Assembly: GCF_901000735.1 (NCBI RefSeq)
Contig: NC_081544.1
Span: 14,872,524 to 14,936,523 of the forward strand
DNA length: 64,000 nt
Source: Corylus avellana
Lineage: Eukaryota > Streptophyta > Magnoliopsida > Fagales > Betulaceae
Direction: 5' to 3'
Part shown: one piece after another, positions 44,001 through 55,936 of the stretch
Layout of the letters: each line of letters begins with the position of its first letter
Position numbering within the stretch: position 1 is the stretch's first letter
Notes under the pieces: model-generated
Databases searched by the model: none
What the model saw: the letters and a program-made list of their open reading frames with translations, nothing else
Told to the model about the DNA's origin: nothing
Translations under genes and position numbers: made by a program

Positions 44001-47000
44001 TACTTACATAGCACTGGTCCCCAAAAAAAAAAAAAAAAACCCCATCTAGCATTAAAGAACATAGATAGGCCTATTAGTCTATGTACTGTTTTATATAAAC
44101 TTATTTCCTAAGTGTTAACTAATCGAATGAAGAAGGTTTTGCCTTCTATCATTTCCCCCACCCAGAGTGCATTTATTTAGCTCGACTGATTACAGACAAC
44201 ATTCTGGTAGCATTTGAGGCACTCTACTCTATGGATGCAAAGATGAAGGGTAGAGAAGGCTTTATGGCACTAAAGCTGAGTATGAGCAAGGCTTATGATC
44301 GAATTGAATGAGACTTTTTGGAAGCAATTATGAAGAGGCTTGGGTTTGCAAATCAGTGGATCTCTATGATAATGAAATGTGTACGAACAGTGTCCTATTC
44401 GGTGCTAATCAATGGGCTACCGCATTGAAAGATCCTCCCATCACGGGGGATTCGTCAAGGGGATTTGTTGTCTCCATATCTCTTCATATTGTGTGCAAAA
44501 GGCTTAATTTCACTCATCAATCAGGCGGAACGGGACATATGGATAACAAGGCTTCCCATTACTAGAGGTGGTATGCGATTAAATCACTTATTCTTTGTGG
44601 ATGACAGTTTGCTTTTCTGTAAAGCAAACACTTTCGAATGGATTCGGATCCAGGACATTCTGTCAATTTGTGAGAAAACTTCGGGGCAAAAGTTGAATAA
44701 AGAAAAGACCTCTGTATTATTCAGTTGAAACACCAACCTAGAGACGAAAGCACATATTCTTTCTGTAGCTGAGTTAAGCTCCACTCAGAGGTTTGAAAAA
44801 TATTTGGGGTTACCAGCTCTAATTGGTTGCTCAAGAGTAAGTGCATTTACATGCATAAAAGGGAGGATATGGGATAGAATTAATGGGTGGAAAGAAAAAT
44901 TTATGACACAAGCAGGCAAAGAGGTTGTGGTGACCCAAATAATCAATTAGGCTTAAGACAACTTAATTAGAAGGTTAATTGGGCTTTGGGTCACTAGGAA
45001 TACCAGGAAGGGTATTTTTAAAATTTTTGGATCTCGGAGCTACAATAGACGAACGCTCATGTGGGGGACCACACACGAGCGCTCGCTTGGCAACCGTACA
45101 TGAACGCTCGTGTGGAGACCAGGTCGAGCACTCGTTGACCTTTTGTTGACCGCTGATTTTTATCTGTGCATGTCACCTACCACCTAACCCCTCTGAGCAA
45201 CAGTACATGAGCGCTCGCCCCTTTCTAGTTATTCACCATTTTGCCGTCAAACTCATCCCCTATAAATACCCCTCCACCCCATTTGATTTTCTCCACCCCA
45301 GAAGCTTAGGGAAACTTTGTCATTTTGGTTTTGTGAGAGTGGTGAGATTTTGTGAATGTTGGTGGAGTTTACTTGGAGGATTACTCAGAGACTTTAATCG
45401 ACCCATGTGGCTTTTAACTCACATAATGCTCGCAATTTATTTTTCCACATTTGCACGTCTATTTTGAGTACCAAAACATGCATATTTGAAACTCTCACAG
45501 AAACATATTTTCTGTTGCACATGAACTCTAGCATTTGTGAAAAACGTTGTACTTAACATGTTAACGAAAGTGAGACTTGTAAAAGCATGCATGTAAAATA
45601 CAGATAAGATAAATTACATTGTATGACATGGTACACCGGTACGTACGAGATAACAGCTATGAGCTTACTATACAAGTTAACTTTATGGTCAAATGTGTGT
45701 GTTGTTATATGAGCCTTGGATCCAATGGTTGTTTCATGACCGGCGCAGTTGATAAGTGTTAAATGTTACACATTCTACCCCCTTAATTCACATATGTTAA
45801 GCTCTTAGTTTTGTTATAGTTTGAGATTTTGTTTGTTTTTGTGTTTTCTTGCAGTTTTTATGTTTTTGAAGAAAATAAAACATTTTTGAAAAGTTCCAAG
45901 CTTAAAGGACAATTTGGGGGGAAAGTTGATGTTGTGGGATCGATCGCATGAACATTAGGATCGAGCGTATCCGCGCTCAATCGCACAAGCAGCCAAGCTC
46001 GAGTGCAAAACTATGGGATCGAGCGCACTCGAGCGCCCAAGATGCGACCAGACTCCTTTTTCACTTGAGATTGGGTTTTCAGTCTCCTTTTTGGATTAGG
46101 AGACTGACCCACAATTTTTTCTAGGGTTTCTAGGGCTACTAGGGTTCTTCTAATCATTATAAATAGACCTCTAAGCATTGAGAAAAGATATACCAAAAAT
46201 TAGAGAAGAATTGGAGGCTCAAGTCAAGAAGCATTTTCGGTTTCTTATTTTTCTTTTTATTTTCATTATATGTAACTAAACCTTTGTTAGGGACTAGATT
46301 GAAGCCCTAATCATGTCTCTTTAGGATCTCAATATTGGCGCATTTGCTGTAGTTATATTTTGGGATATTTAACTTGATTATTTCCTATTTGATTGAATTT
46401 CTTATATGGATATGCTTGATAAACATAGGCATGTGCTTGGATTTTTTATTTAAGTCAATTTGGATGACCGAGTCCGGAGCTTAATAAAGTGACAAAAGAA
46501 CCTTATCACGGGTTCTTGGATTAATCAACATGGAAAACTGGAAGTAGATATCATGCCCTAGGCTTCATGTGTTTGTCGATTTTCATAGATTTATACTTTC
46601 TTGAAGAACAACTTAGTAGATACCATGCTAAATCCATTGAGAAAGAAAATAATTAGAGTAGATACCATGCCTAATTCGTTGCTTAGAGAGGTCAATAGCT
46701 TAAGGAGTAGATATCATGCCTTTAGGTTGACAAGCATTAAGTATATGGGTATGATTGTAGCATTGACATATTGTTTATCTTAATTGAGTATGATTAGTGG
46801 TGGAGGTCAAAACCCCAACCCTTTCATTCTTATTATTTCAATTAAATCTTTCAATTTGTGACATTTAGACATTAAATTTGGAAAATCATTTTAAACATAA
46901 TTTACACAGTCCTTGTGAGAATGATCTTGTATTTGCCTACTATGCTATTGTTTTGATCTTGTACACTTGCAAGTAAAACGTACCAATTATTCGCCTATTA

Positions 47001-49573
47001 ATTTAGGTGGGTAATTAGTATAATAGCAGCCTTAACGGGTGGTCACTACAAGACGTAGATCATTAGTGGTGTGGGTTATCCGAGGTTGGACTCAGTCGTG
47101 ACATTAGTGTTATGGACGGTAGCGTACAATATCCAGGGCACCGGTATTGTATTACAGGTCTATCGAGACAGTGCCAACCCTGTTGAGAATGGGTAATATT
47201 TCAGGTAAACCATACTGTTTAACTATCACTGTTACTCATGATTATAAGCACGTATCATATATATATATATATCGCACCTATGGAAAACCGTCATGATTAA
47301 ACTGCTACATACTTTATCAAATAAAGCTCATCACTAAACTAGCATGGATATTATGTGCATTAACATTCACTAAGTCTTTAGACTTATCCCTTCGTTTTTA
47401 TGTTTTTCCCTTCGTTACGAATAATTGCCTAGTTTAGCTAGCCTAGACGAGGATGCCTTCGGATCCGACATGGGTGATTGCACAGAACCTGATCCGAGTC
47501 ATTTTTGAGGATATGAACTCAGTCTGGTTGAAGTCCATGTGGGATGATGGAGGAACTACCCAAGCAGATATGGTGGAAATTATTATTTCTCTAGCCCTAC
47601 TAAAGCTTAGGATTTGACCTGTTGATATTTTGTAAGATAGTTATCATTTGGGAGTATAATATTTTGTTCTGATGATGATCTGATGACCGATACATTTGAT
47701 GACTTATCTTTACGATATGAGGTATTATGTTTATTCTGGTGTATGGATGTGTGGTTATTTTATCATTATTCTCCTTCCCTATAGTTTAAAAGTCTTTTGC
47801 TGAATTCTCTCGTTTAGGAGGAGATTATGATCCCTGAATCTTGTCCCATGAGGGATAGGGCTGGGAGATGAACCATGGGGTCAATTACTAGTTAATTGAT
47901 TTTCCCATTAGGGTCATTACAGAGGTGCTCTTGAAGGTAGTTATTCAAGTAATACCTACATACACTATGAGCATTTTTTAGCTCCCAAAAACTCTTTGCA
48001 AGGAAATAAACACCATGATGTCTAAATTCTGGTGGGGACATAAGAAGAATGATGCGAAGATGGCTTGGATGAGTTAGGATCGGATGGGGAGAGCTAGAGA
48101 AAAAGGGGGCCTAGGATTTTGGGATTTGGAATGCTTTAACCTGGCTTTATTAGCCAAACACTGGTGGAGATTGATGCACAATGAGAACTCCCTAGTGGCT
48201 CAAATTTATAAGGAGAAATACTATCCGGATGGAAATTTTTTGGACTTCCCCTTAAGAGGAAAACCATTATATGTGTGGAGGAGCATTTGGAATGCAAAAA
48301 TGTTGCTCAAGGCGGGACTAGTATGGCATGTGGGAGATGGATGTTCCACTAAAATATGGCAAGATCATTGGATGCCCACCCCCAGAACACACTCCATACA
48401 ATCTTCGATTCGAGTTCTAGGCCGTGAGGCTAAGTTATGTGACCTAATAGATCACACACACTGGTGGAATGTTCCCCTAGTGTGAGAGAATTTTAATGAG
48501 GACGAGGCAGCTGGGATATGTGGTATGGCCATTTGCCCGAAAACCCAATGTGACCAACTGGTATGGATAGGAAATAAAAGCGGTGACTTCTGGTGCATAG
48601 TGCATATCACCTTGAAAAGGAGAATATTATGATGGAGCAGGGAAGTAGTTCCAACATGGGTTATAATAACGCTCTATGGAAGGAGATTTGGAAGCTCCGA
48701 GACCTGAAAGTTGTCCAAATGTTCCTGTGGAAAGCCTATAATAATATTCTCCCTACAAAAGAAAACCTTTTCAAGCATGGCATAGCTGAGGGCCCTCTTT
48801 GCCCAATTTGTGGCCTTTATCCAGAGACAACTAGGCACATCCTTTGGAGTTGTAGGTCTGCAAAAGATGTGTGGTTGGAGAATAAGAAGATGATTCAAAA
48901 AATTACTAGCAATGAGGATGCTTTTATGAACATCCTGGAAGCTCTTATGGGAAGGCTAGATAAAGAGGAGATGTTACAAGTGGCAGTTACTACACGTCAT
49001 ATATGGTTACGGAGGAATAAGTTTGTATTTAAAGGAGAGTTCACTTCATCGTTGAAGGTCAATCAAATTGGGTCTGACAAGATAGAAGCTTTCCTTAAAG
49101 CAAAGCAACACCAAAATAGTAGGCCACGGCAAATCCCAACCCATATAGTGATGCAATGGGAGACTCCTCTAAACGGTACTGTCTAACTTAATTGGGATGC
49201 TGCAATTGATGTGCACTGACATGTGATAGGGGTGGGCATATTGGCGAGAGACCATATTGGGCGAGTAGTAGCAACACTTCAAGCATCTAGGCCTTAGATT
49301 ACGGATCCTTCCACTGCTGAGGCAATGGCGGCATGGAAAACAGCGGAACTGTGTGTGAGTTTGGGCTGTTCTAAGGTTATTCTTGAAGGAGACTCCTTGA
49401 AGGTTGTAAACGCTTTCAACAAAGAGGGGGAAAGCCGTAATAGATTTGGACATGTAGTCCAGGATGCAAAAATGCTACTTCAAAGGATCCAATGTTGGAA
49501 GGTGTGTCACGTGAGGAGAATGGCGAATGAAGCTGCTCATACTTTGGCAAGATCAACATTAGATTATAAAGAG
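44001..49573 (+). pseudogene. LINE ORF2 pseudogene, second copy
   Basis: The content is that of the first copy from the reverse-transcriptase start: FFVDDSLLF at about 44597, then the solo LTR, the zf-RVT region (48593-49186) and the RNase H-like domain (49325-49579). The zf-RVT region differs from copy one at two codons (about 48928 and 48937). The same stops are present, so the decay predates the duplication. Confidence 0.83.
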
Positions 49574-49638
49574 GAATAGTTCTGTGGAGATATCATTCAC
49601 GATTGTATCAGTCATATTGTAAGCACCGAGCAAGCTTT
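44001..49638 (+). mobile_element. Second, near-identical copy of 37944-43581 (LINE with nested LTRs)
   Basis: Every position matches the first copy at a constant offset of 6057 bp, including the internal solo LTR (44926-47921), its nested LTR (45750-47025), both target duplications and all stops. I noted only about ten substitutions, mostly between 46390 and 49000. The match ends at CAAGCTTT (49638): copy one continues to the LINE poly(A), copy two changes to unrelated sequence. Confidence 0.92.
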
Positions 49639-52379
49639 TTGAAGGCTAATTTCTAGCGGGTCCAAACTTTTTTTTTTTTTTTGGGTTCTACTCTATGTTT
49701 GGAAAGATTAAAAATGAAATACTTTTCAATTGTTTGCTTTTCAGAAACAATTTTTCAGTTACACAAATGAATTCTTGGATATGACCACATAGACAACACT
49801 TTTCAATTTTTTTTTTTCTCCGAAAATAATTTTCAAAACACAAACCTAAAATATTTTTTGAAAATTATACCAAACAGGTCTTCCTCTGCTAAGCTAAAAT
49901 AAAATAAAATAAAAGGTTTCTCATGAAGCTATCACAATCCTTTAATATAAGATTATGTACAAAAATCTTTTTGTTTTCCTTTTGAAATTCACAGAGGCGC
50001 TTGGACAAGGGGAAAATTTTTTAATTTTTTAATTTTTAATTTTTAATTTTTTTTTTTTAGTATTATTGGCTTGGAAACCTTAAACAAACAATTTAGATTC
50101 TGGTTGTAGGATTAGGAATGATTCATGATTTAGGGTGTGTTTGAGATTGTGATTTCGCAAGAATAATCTGTGTTTTTAAAAGATATCGCAAAATGTAACG
50201 CGTTTTGCATTGCGATTTAAAAAGCACTTAATCTAAAATAGGAAGAAAAAAAAAGCGATTTCTACAAGCAGACTAAGTTGTGCTTATTTAAAAATGAGCG
50301 AATTTAAACAAAAATCATGATTTCACATAACAAATATTTGATAAAAAAAATACCTTTTAACATGTTTACCACGTGCCTTTGTGATTTTAAAAAGTAGCGA
50401 TTTCAAAAACGCAATTTTTAAAAACGTAATTTTTAAAATCGTACTTATTGAAACCGCAATCTCGAACGAACCCTTACTAAACTTGAATCAATCTGCTTGA
50501 GGTATTCCCAATATTGTTTTTCATTGTATGGATAAGAACTAAGAAATTCGTAAAAATTTCTAAAATGAATAAATTTTATTTTGTATAGTTAAAAATTTCC
50601 ATGAATCAACATTTTTATTTCTTGAATAAATATATTTAAAAAGATTAAAGTTAAAGTACTTTGATAGATATAATTATTTGATTCCCTTATTTATTATTTA
50701 TATATATATAAAAAAAAAAAATTACTTTGATAGATGTATATCCTCACATCGACTGTTAAAATTACTATTAGATCAAAATTTATATTTTCTCCGTCTCTTG
50801 TCCATATGTTTCATCAAAAAAAATACTATGCCTCATTCTCGTCACCATCTCTCAACCATCTTCATACTTACTTTATTTTAAATTTATCATTGAATACGTA
50901 GAACCTGTTACCCACATGTAAACCTACAAATCCAATGGTGGATTTGAATCAATTAAAAAAAAAATGGTTAGGAGAATGAGTCTCACAAATTCAATGATAA
51001 ATTTGCTCATTTATTGTACCAAGATGGGATAAGAAGGGGCAAAAGATGGAAACCAAACATTAAAGATAAAGAATGAGTCTCACACACTTCCACTTTTTTA
51101 CACCAATTTTCTAAAACTCATAAGTGATTCTTAAAATCACAATTGGATTAAAATTCAATAAAGATATATCATAAATCCAATGATAGTTTTAAAAGCCATA
51201 TATGAATATGAAAAAATAAGTATGTGAAAATGAGAGTATGTATAGCATAGGGGCCAAAGCACATACATGCTAAGCTTGGGTGGACACCAAAAGTTTTTAA
51301 AAATTAAAAAAAAAAAAAAACACTATTAAATCCACTATTATTCCTAATATTTCACCTTTCATCTGCCAAATTACTTTTTCACCCCTCAAATGACAAGTTG
51401 AAGTATTAAAGTCTACTCTGAGAACTCTCTCAAATCAAATTCTTTCTTGGTTTATGACTAATGTGGCTTTTCACATTGCACAAAGAAGTGAAAATATTAA
51501 AAAAGTTAATATATAACAATAAAATTACATTTATTTTTACAATGCTCAAGCTGGATGTGTGTGAAAGGACATATAGTAACAAATGCTTCTTTTTTTTTTT
51601 CCCAAGTCGTAGTAATAAAATAGCTTATGAATATAAAATGGTTAATTAAGAGAGAAAAACTTATCTTTCACCCTCCTCAAGTTTTATAGTAAAAAAAAAA
51701 TATTTCTCTCTTTTTCTGTTCTGATGTATGAAACAAGTTTTTCTCCCTAGCAGAACTAACACAAGGTTTGGAGGCTCGAGTCCCCAATTTTTTTGTTTTG
51801 TCTCCCACTTTCAAAATTTTGGTTCCAGCCTTATATATATAAACATATATAGATCTGGTAAGATATGTCAGTGGTTTGGCTCTCATGCTCTCAGCAGACC
51901 AAGCCGTTGATGTGAGTGCAGCGGCTCGAAAAGTAAGCCGACGCCAACACAGACGGTTTTAATAAATATATGGTGATCTGGGGCGCCATCAAAACTCCAC
52001 CCTCGTCCACTAGTTTCTCTCCGCCACGCTCACGACAACATATATTAAAAACGGTGCAAAAAGACAAACAAAACCCTTCTTCAGTATCCCTACATCGCAT
52101 TCCTGTAAGAAGAGCAATTCCGACATTTCCTGACACGGCCTTCTCAACTAAAAGTATGCATGGCCAGTTGTGGGCGCACTAAAATCAGGGTACGTTTGGT
52201 ATTTCACACTTCTTGACTAAACAACAAGTGGCTGCCCCCTCTAATTTTTATTTTTTTATTTTTTATTTTTTAAAAGACCAAATAAGAAAAACGAGAAAAT
52301 AGAGCCGCCCAAGTCAATTTGGTTTCATTTATTACGTGATTGGTTGTATTTGCTATTTTTCTCACTCTGCTACAAATCG
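49639..52379. other. Intergenic region upstream of the WRKY19-like gene
   Basis: AT-rich sequence with T and A homopolymers and no supported gene. It contains the MITE at 50133-50473. The stretch 51890-52200 is less AT-rich but has only short frames without recognisable motifs. Confidence 0.5.
50133..50473. mobile_element. PIF/Harbinger-like MITE
   Basis: About 341 bp with imperfect terminal inverted repeats (GGGTGTGTTTGAGATTG at the left, the complement of GGGTTCGTTCGAGATTG at the right), flanked by TTA on both sides (50130-50132, 50474-50476). The interior has many GCGATTT/AAATCGC repeats and no coding capacity. Confidence 0.65.
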
Positions 52380-55300
52380 CTCTGCTTTCGTCGCTTCTTT
52401 TTCTTCTCCACCTGGGTCTTTCAGCAGCGGGATGACTTCGGGCACTTCACAGATCCGCCAGCTTTTCGGAGATTTTCTGTAAGTTGATTATCAGGGTATA
52501 ACTGCAAATTATTCGTCCTTTTTATAATAATTATTATTATTTATTTCTCTTTTGTTGGTGTTATTTCATTTGCTGAAACTTGTTATATTTGGGTTTGAAA
52601 TTTGTGATTTCTTGGGTTTTTTTACTGTGTGGTTTGGGATTGTTAGCATTTTTGGTTGTTGGGTATTCTCAGTTCTCTTCTCAGCTTTTGTACTCTAATC
52701 TTTGCAGAAATTTTTTAATCTGCTATTTTTTGATTAATGGTATTTAAGTTTTTTGTTCTTGTTATATTTTTTTTTTGTTGGTGTAAATGATTTGGGTTTT
52801 AAATTCTTAGCTGAACCGGTAACATATTTGATCTGGTTTTTTTTCTTGATCGGGTTCATTGAAAATTCATATGGTGCTCATAGGGCTCGAGTCTCTCTCT
52901 TTTTTTATTTTTTATTTTTTATTTTATTTTAATTTTTTTTATTTTTCTTGTGTTCAGGGGCTTTTGGTTTTTGGATAGATCTCAAATGTTAGTATGTTGA
53001 TTTATCAGAAATTTCCATGGTTAATAGTTTGCGTTAATTTTAGTTCTTCTGTTTGTTATAATATTCTGCCAAAATAAAAAATAGTATTCCAATAAATCTG
53101 ATATACTGAATTCATTTTAGGTCGACTGGAAGATTTTTTTGGCTTATTTTTGTTTTGAAGAAATTAATGGCTAAGTTCTGTTGGTGAACTAATATTTAGA
53201 TATGGAAGTGCCTTTTGTTTTATTTCCATGTCTGAAGCTTTTACCTTTTCATGTGGTCTAGTTTCACAGAAGAACAGCCATAAATTTGCTTAGTGGGGGG
53301 CTTTCAGCTGATTTGCATACATTGTTGAAGATGATACTGAGCGGAAGAGTTGAGGATGGAAAGAGAAAGTAGGAAATAAAAAAGATTGATTACAATCTTC
53401 AGAAGCTACATCCATCTGCAGTTGAGTGCACTTGTTAATCAGTAAAACAAATTAACAATCAGGAGGAAGAATTGGCATTTATCAGGTCTGGACAGCATAC
53501 TGCTCAGTACAAACAAAATGGATGTGGCTTTTTCTCCTGTTAAGTTAGTGAAGGTCAGAAGTCTTTGCCGAAGGTTTACCTCTTCTTTAATAATTTATAT
53601 AAAATCTGTATGTTTTCTTCCCAGTTAAGTGCTTTGTTGCAATATCCCTTTTGAAAGAAAAATTTGGGTTCCTTTTTTTGAAGTTATGCACTATCTATAT
53701 CTACGAAAGAATACAAAATTCTCCACATCTTCCTTCAACTCCTTGTTTTTTGGCACATGTTATTTAAGTATATAAAGAGGTGCTGCTCAATGAGTACGGA
53801 TTTATCTCATTGTGTGAAAGTCATCTTTAGCTAGTTCTCTATTCCTTGTCTTATGATTAATGATTTGTTTCATCAACTTTATGATTGATTTCTATATGGT
53901 AAGCTCTCATTATCTTTGCAATATATAGGCTAATAAGAGTTAACAAGAAACTCAGGATGCATCTTTGTTGAATGAGGCATGGAATTAAATTAGCATCGTA
54001 ATTATTCTTTGATGTAGTCGTGTCCCATCACACTCCTGCGTACGTACATACGAAACATCATTTTGTTTAGTTAACAGCTTATACCATCATTCCTTCCTAT
54101 CTAACAGTAACATGATGTGGCTTGAAATCATGCCTTCTCCTGTTGATTTCAATTTGCAAGCTGAACTGCCTTCTCGTTCAATCTATGAAGTTTATGTTCC
54201 TTGGTGGCGAAACATCACATAGGAACAACTAGGACATCCTTGTTACCTGATATTTTTCTTTTATATAATATCTGTATAATATGGAGGAACCTATAGATAG
54301 AAATGGGCAGATAATATTTCTAAACAAATAGTGACTGAGACCTAGACGGTTGCACATGAACTACATTTTCAGAAAGCCTGCAGTAGTTTCCAATTTTGTA
54401 CCATTTAGCAGAAGTAGGAAGGCCCTTATAATGTGGTACATGCTTGGTAAAAGGTTTACAGATTGTTGATAACTAGTGACTTGAAACGTAAATAAAGTTT
54501 CTTTATTATTTAGTTACCAGCAATGCCACATGCATTCGTAAGGCACTCCTGCCATATACTGGCCATTTTGATTTTAGTGCGACTATGTTAAAATGCAGCC
54601 ACTTTAAAAGGGTGTAAATTTGATTTTTTGGGAGATTTTCAGTTTTGGCAGTTATGGAATTTTTATTATGTGGAGCTCAATGTCCAAGGGAAACAAAAAC
54701 CTTTTTATGTGTTGAAGTCATGTCATATAATTATAGGGCTAATGATCCAGATATATATAGGGCTAATGGGGTTAATGACAGTTAATTTTATTTCTCAAAA
54801 AAAAAAAAAAAAAAAAAACCAAGCCTACTCATCGAGGCGGAGGCAGCTAGGAAATTAGGGCTGTGGAGAAGTCGGAGGTTTTCCGACGCCTCCAACTCAG
54901 GTGGAGACCGAAGCCGGAAACTCTATTTCTGACTCCGATGGAGTTGATGCCCAGCCCTATTAGAAAACATTACTAAACAGGCCCTCTTTTCTGCAAATCC
55001 TAGAATTTTGTTTTTCTTTTTGTCAGTTCTGGGGTTGTTTTTATGTCGAAGATTGAACTCTAGTATCCTTGGAGCATTTCACGGCTGTTCTTTACTTCAT
55101 AACCTCTCTTACCCTACCCCTTAAAGGATTGGAAGGTGTCCTGAAGTCATACAGCGGATTGAGTTTTATGGTGACTAATGACCATACTTCCATGCGTGCA
55201 TAATATAATTCATGGCTTGTAAATGTAAATAATGTGGTTGTACTCCAATATTTTTGAATGAGGCTTCCATGCTTTTAGATCTTGGTCTTGTGGTTTTGAA

Positions 55301-55936
55301 TTGATAGTAAATTGAGACGGCGATTTCAAGTTTTGATAGATTTGCTAAATGGGGTTAATGACTCAGCTGAATTTTATTTTTCAATAACTTAGCTAATAGT
55401 TTGTGGATCAATCAGAAAAAGTTTATAAGTGACTTTGTATTTTAGGATTTTGAGTTCGAATAATGCCAAAGTTTATTAATTAGAATATCCACAATCTTGT
55501 TTTGCAACCAATTGTGGAAAAAAAATTTCATATCTAATTCTTTTCCCAATTTGACTATTTGATTTAAATGCAGTCTTCTTTTTTCTTTATTGCCAGGGTT
55601 AATGAAGCTATATGGTTTTTCAGTTAGGAGCACAAGAAGCTCCAAAGATCTCTGCACATCCATATTAACCATTCTTATTAAAGGGTTCTATCCAAGAAAT
55701 GTTATCAGATACTGCTTAATGTGCTTTGACTAAAAGATTCTTCTGTGCTGTTGGTGCCGATATATACTAAAGATGGACAGATCAGACACATCTGGCTTTG
55801 TTAGTGGGGGAAGTGGGATATTAGAATTTCTTCTACTTTTTCATTTAGTTCTGATATATCGGACTGCTTGTAGCACATCGTAAAAAGTGTTCTTTTAGTT
55901 GGGATTTTCATAGCTGTAGTGCACAGAGTCAAGAGA
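52380..55936 (+). other. Probable 5' UTR exons and introns of the WRKY19-like gene
   Basis: A CT-rich stretch (52380-52478) ends at a good donor, CT-GTAAGT, and is followed by T-rich intron-like sequence. Another candidate exon starts after TTTCACAG at about 53273, and a third after TTGCCAG near 55597. No open frame of interest lies here, and the coding exon begins at 55937. The splice choices are guesses; the 54790-54960 part holds a poly(A) run and GC-richer sequence that may be another small repeat. Confidence 0.4.

Noticed and set aside
54855..54962. Possible small hAT-like element with AGGGCTG/CAGCCCT ends
   Set aside because: The end match is only about 9 bp and no target duplication was seen.
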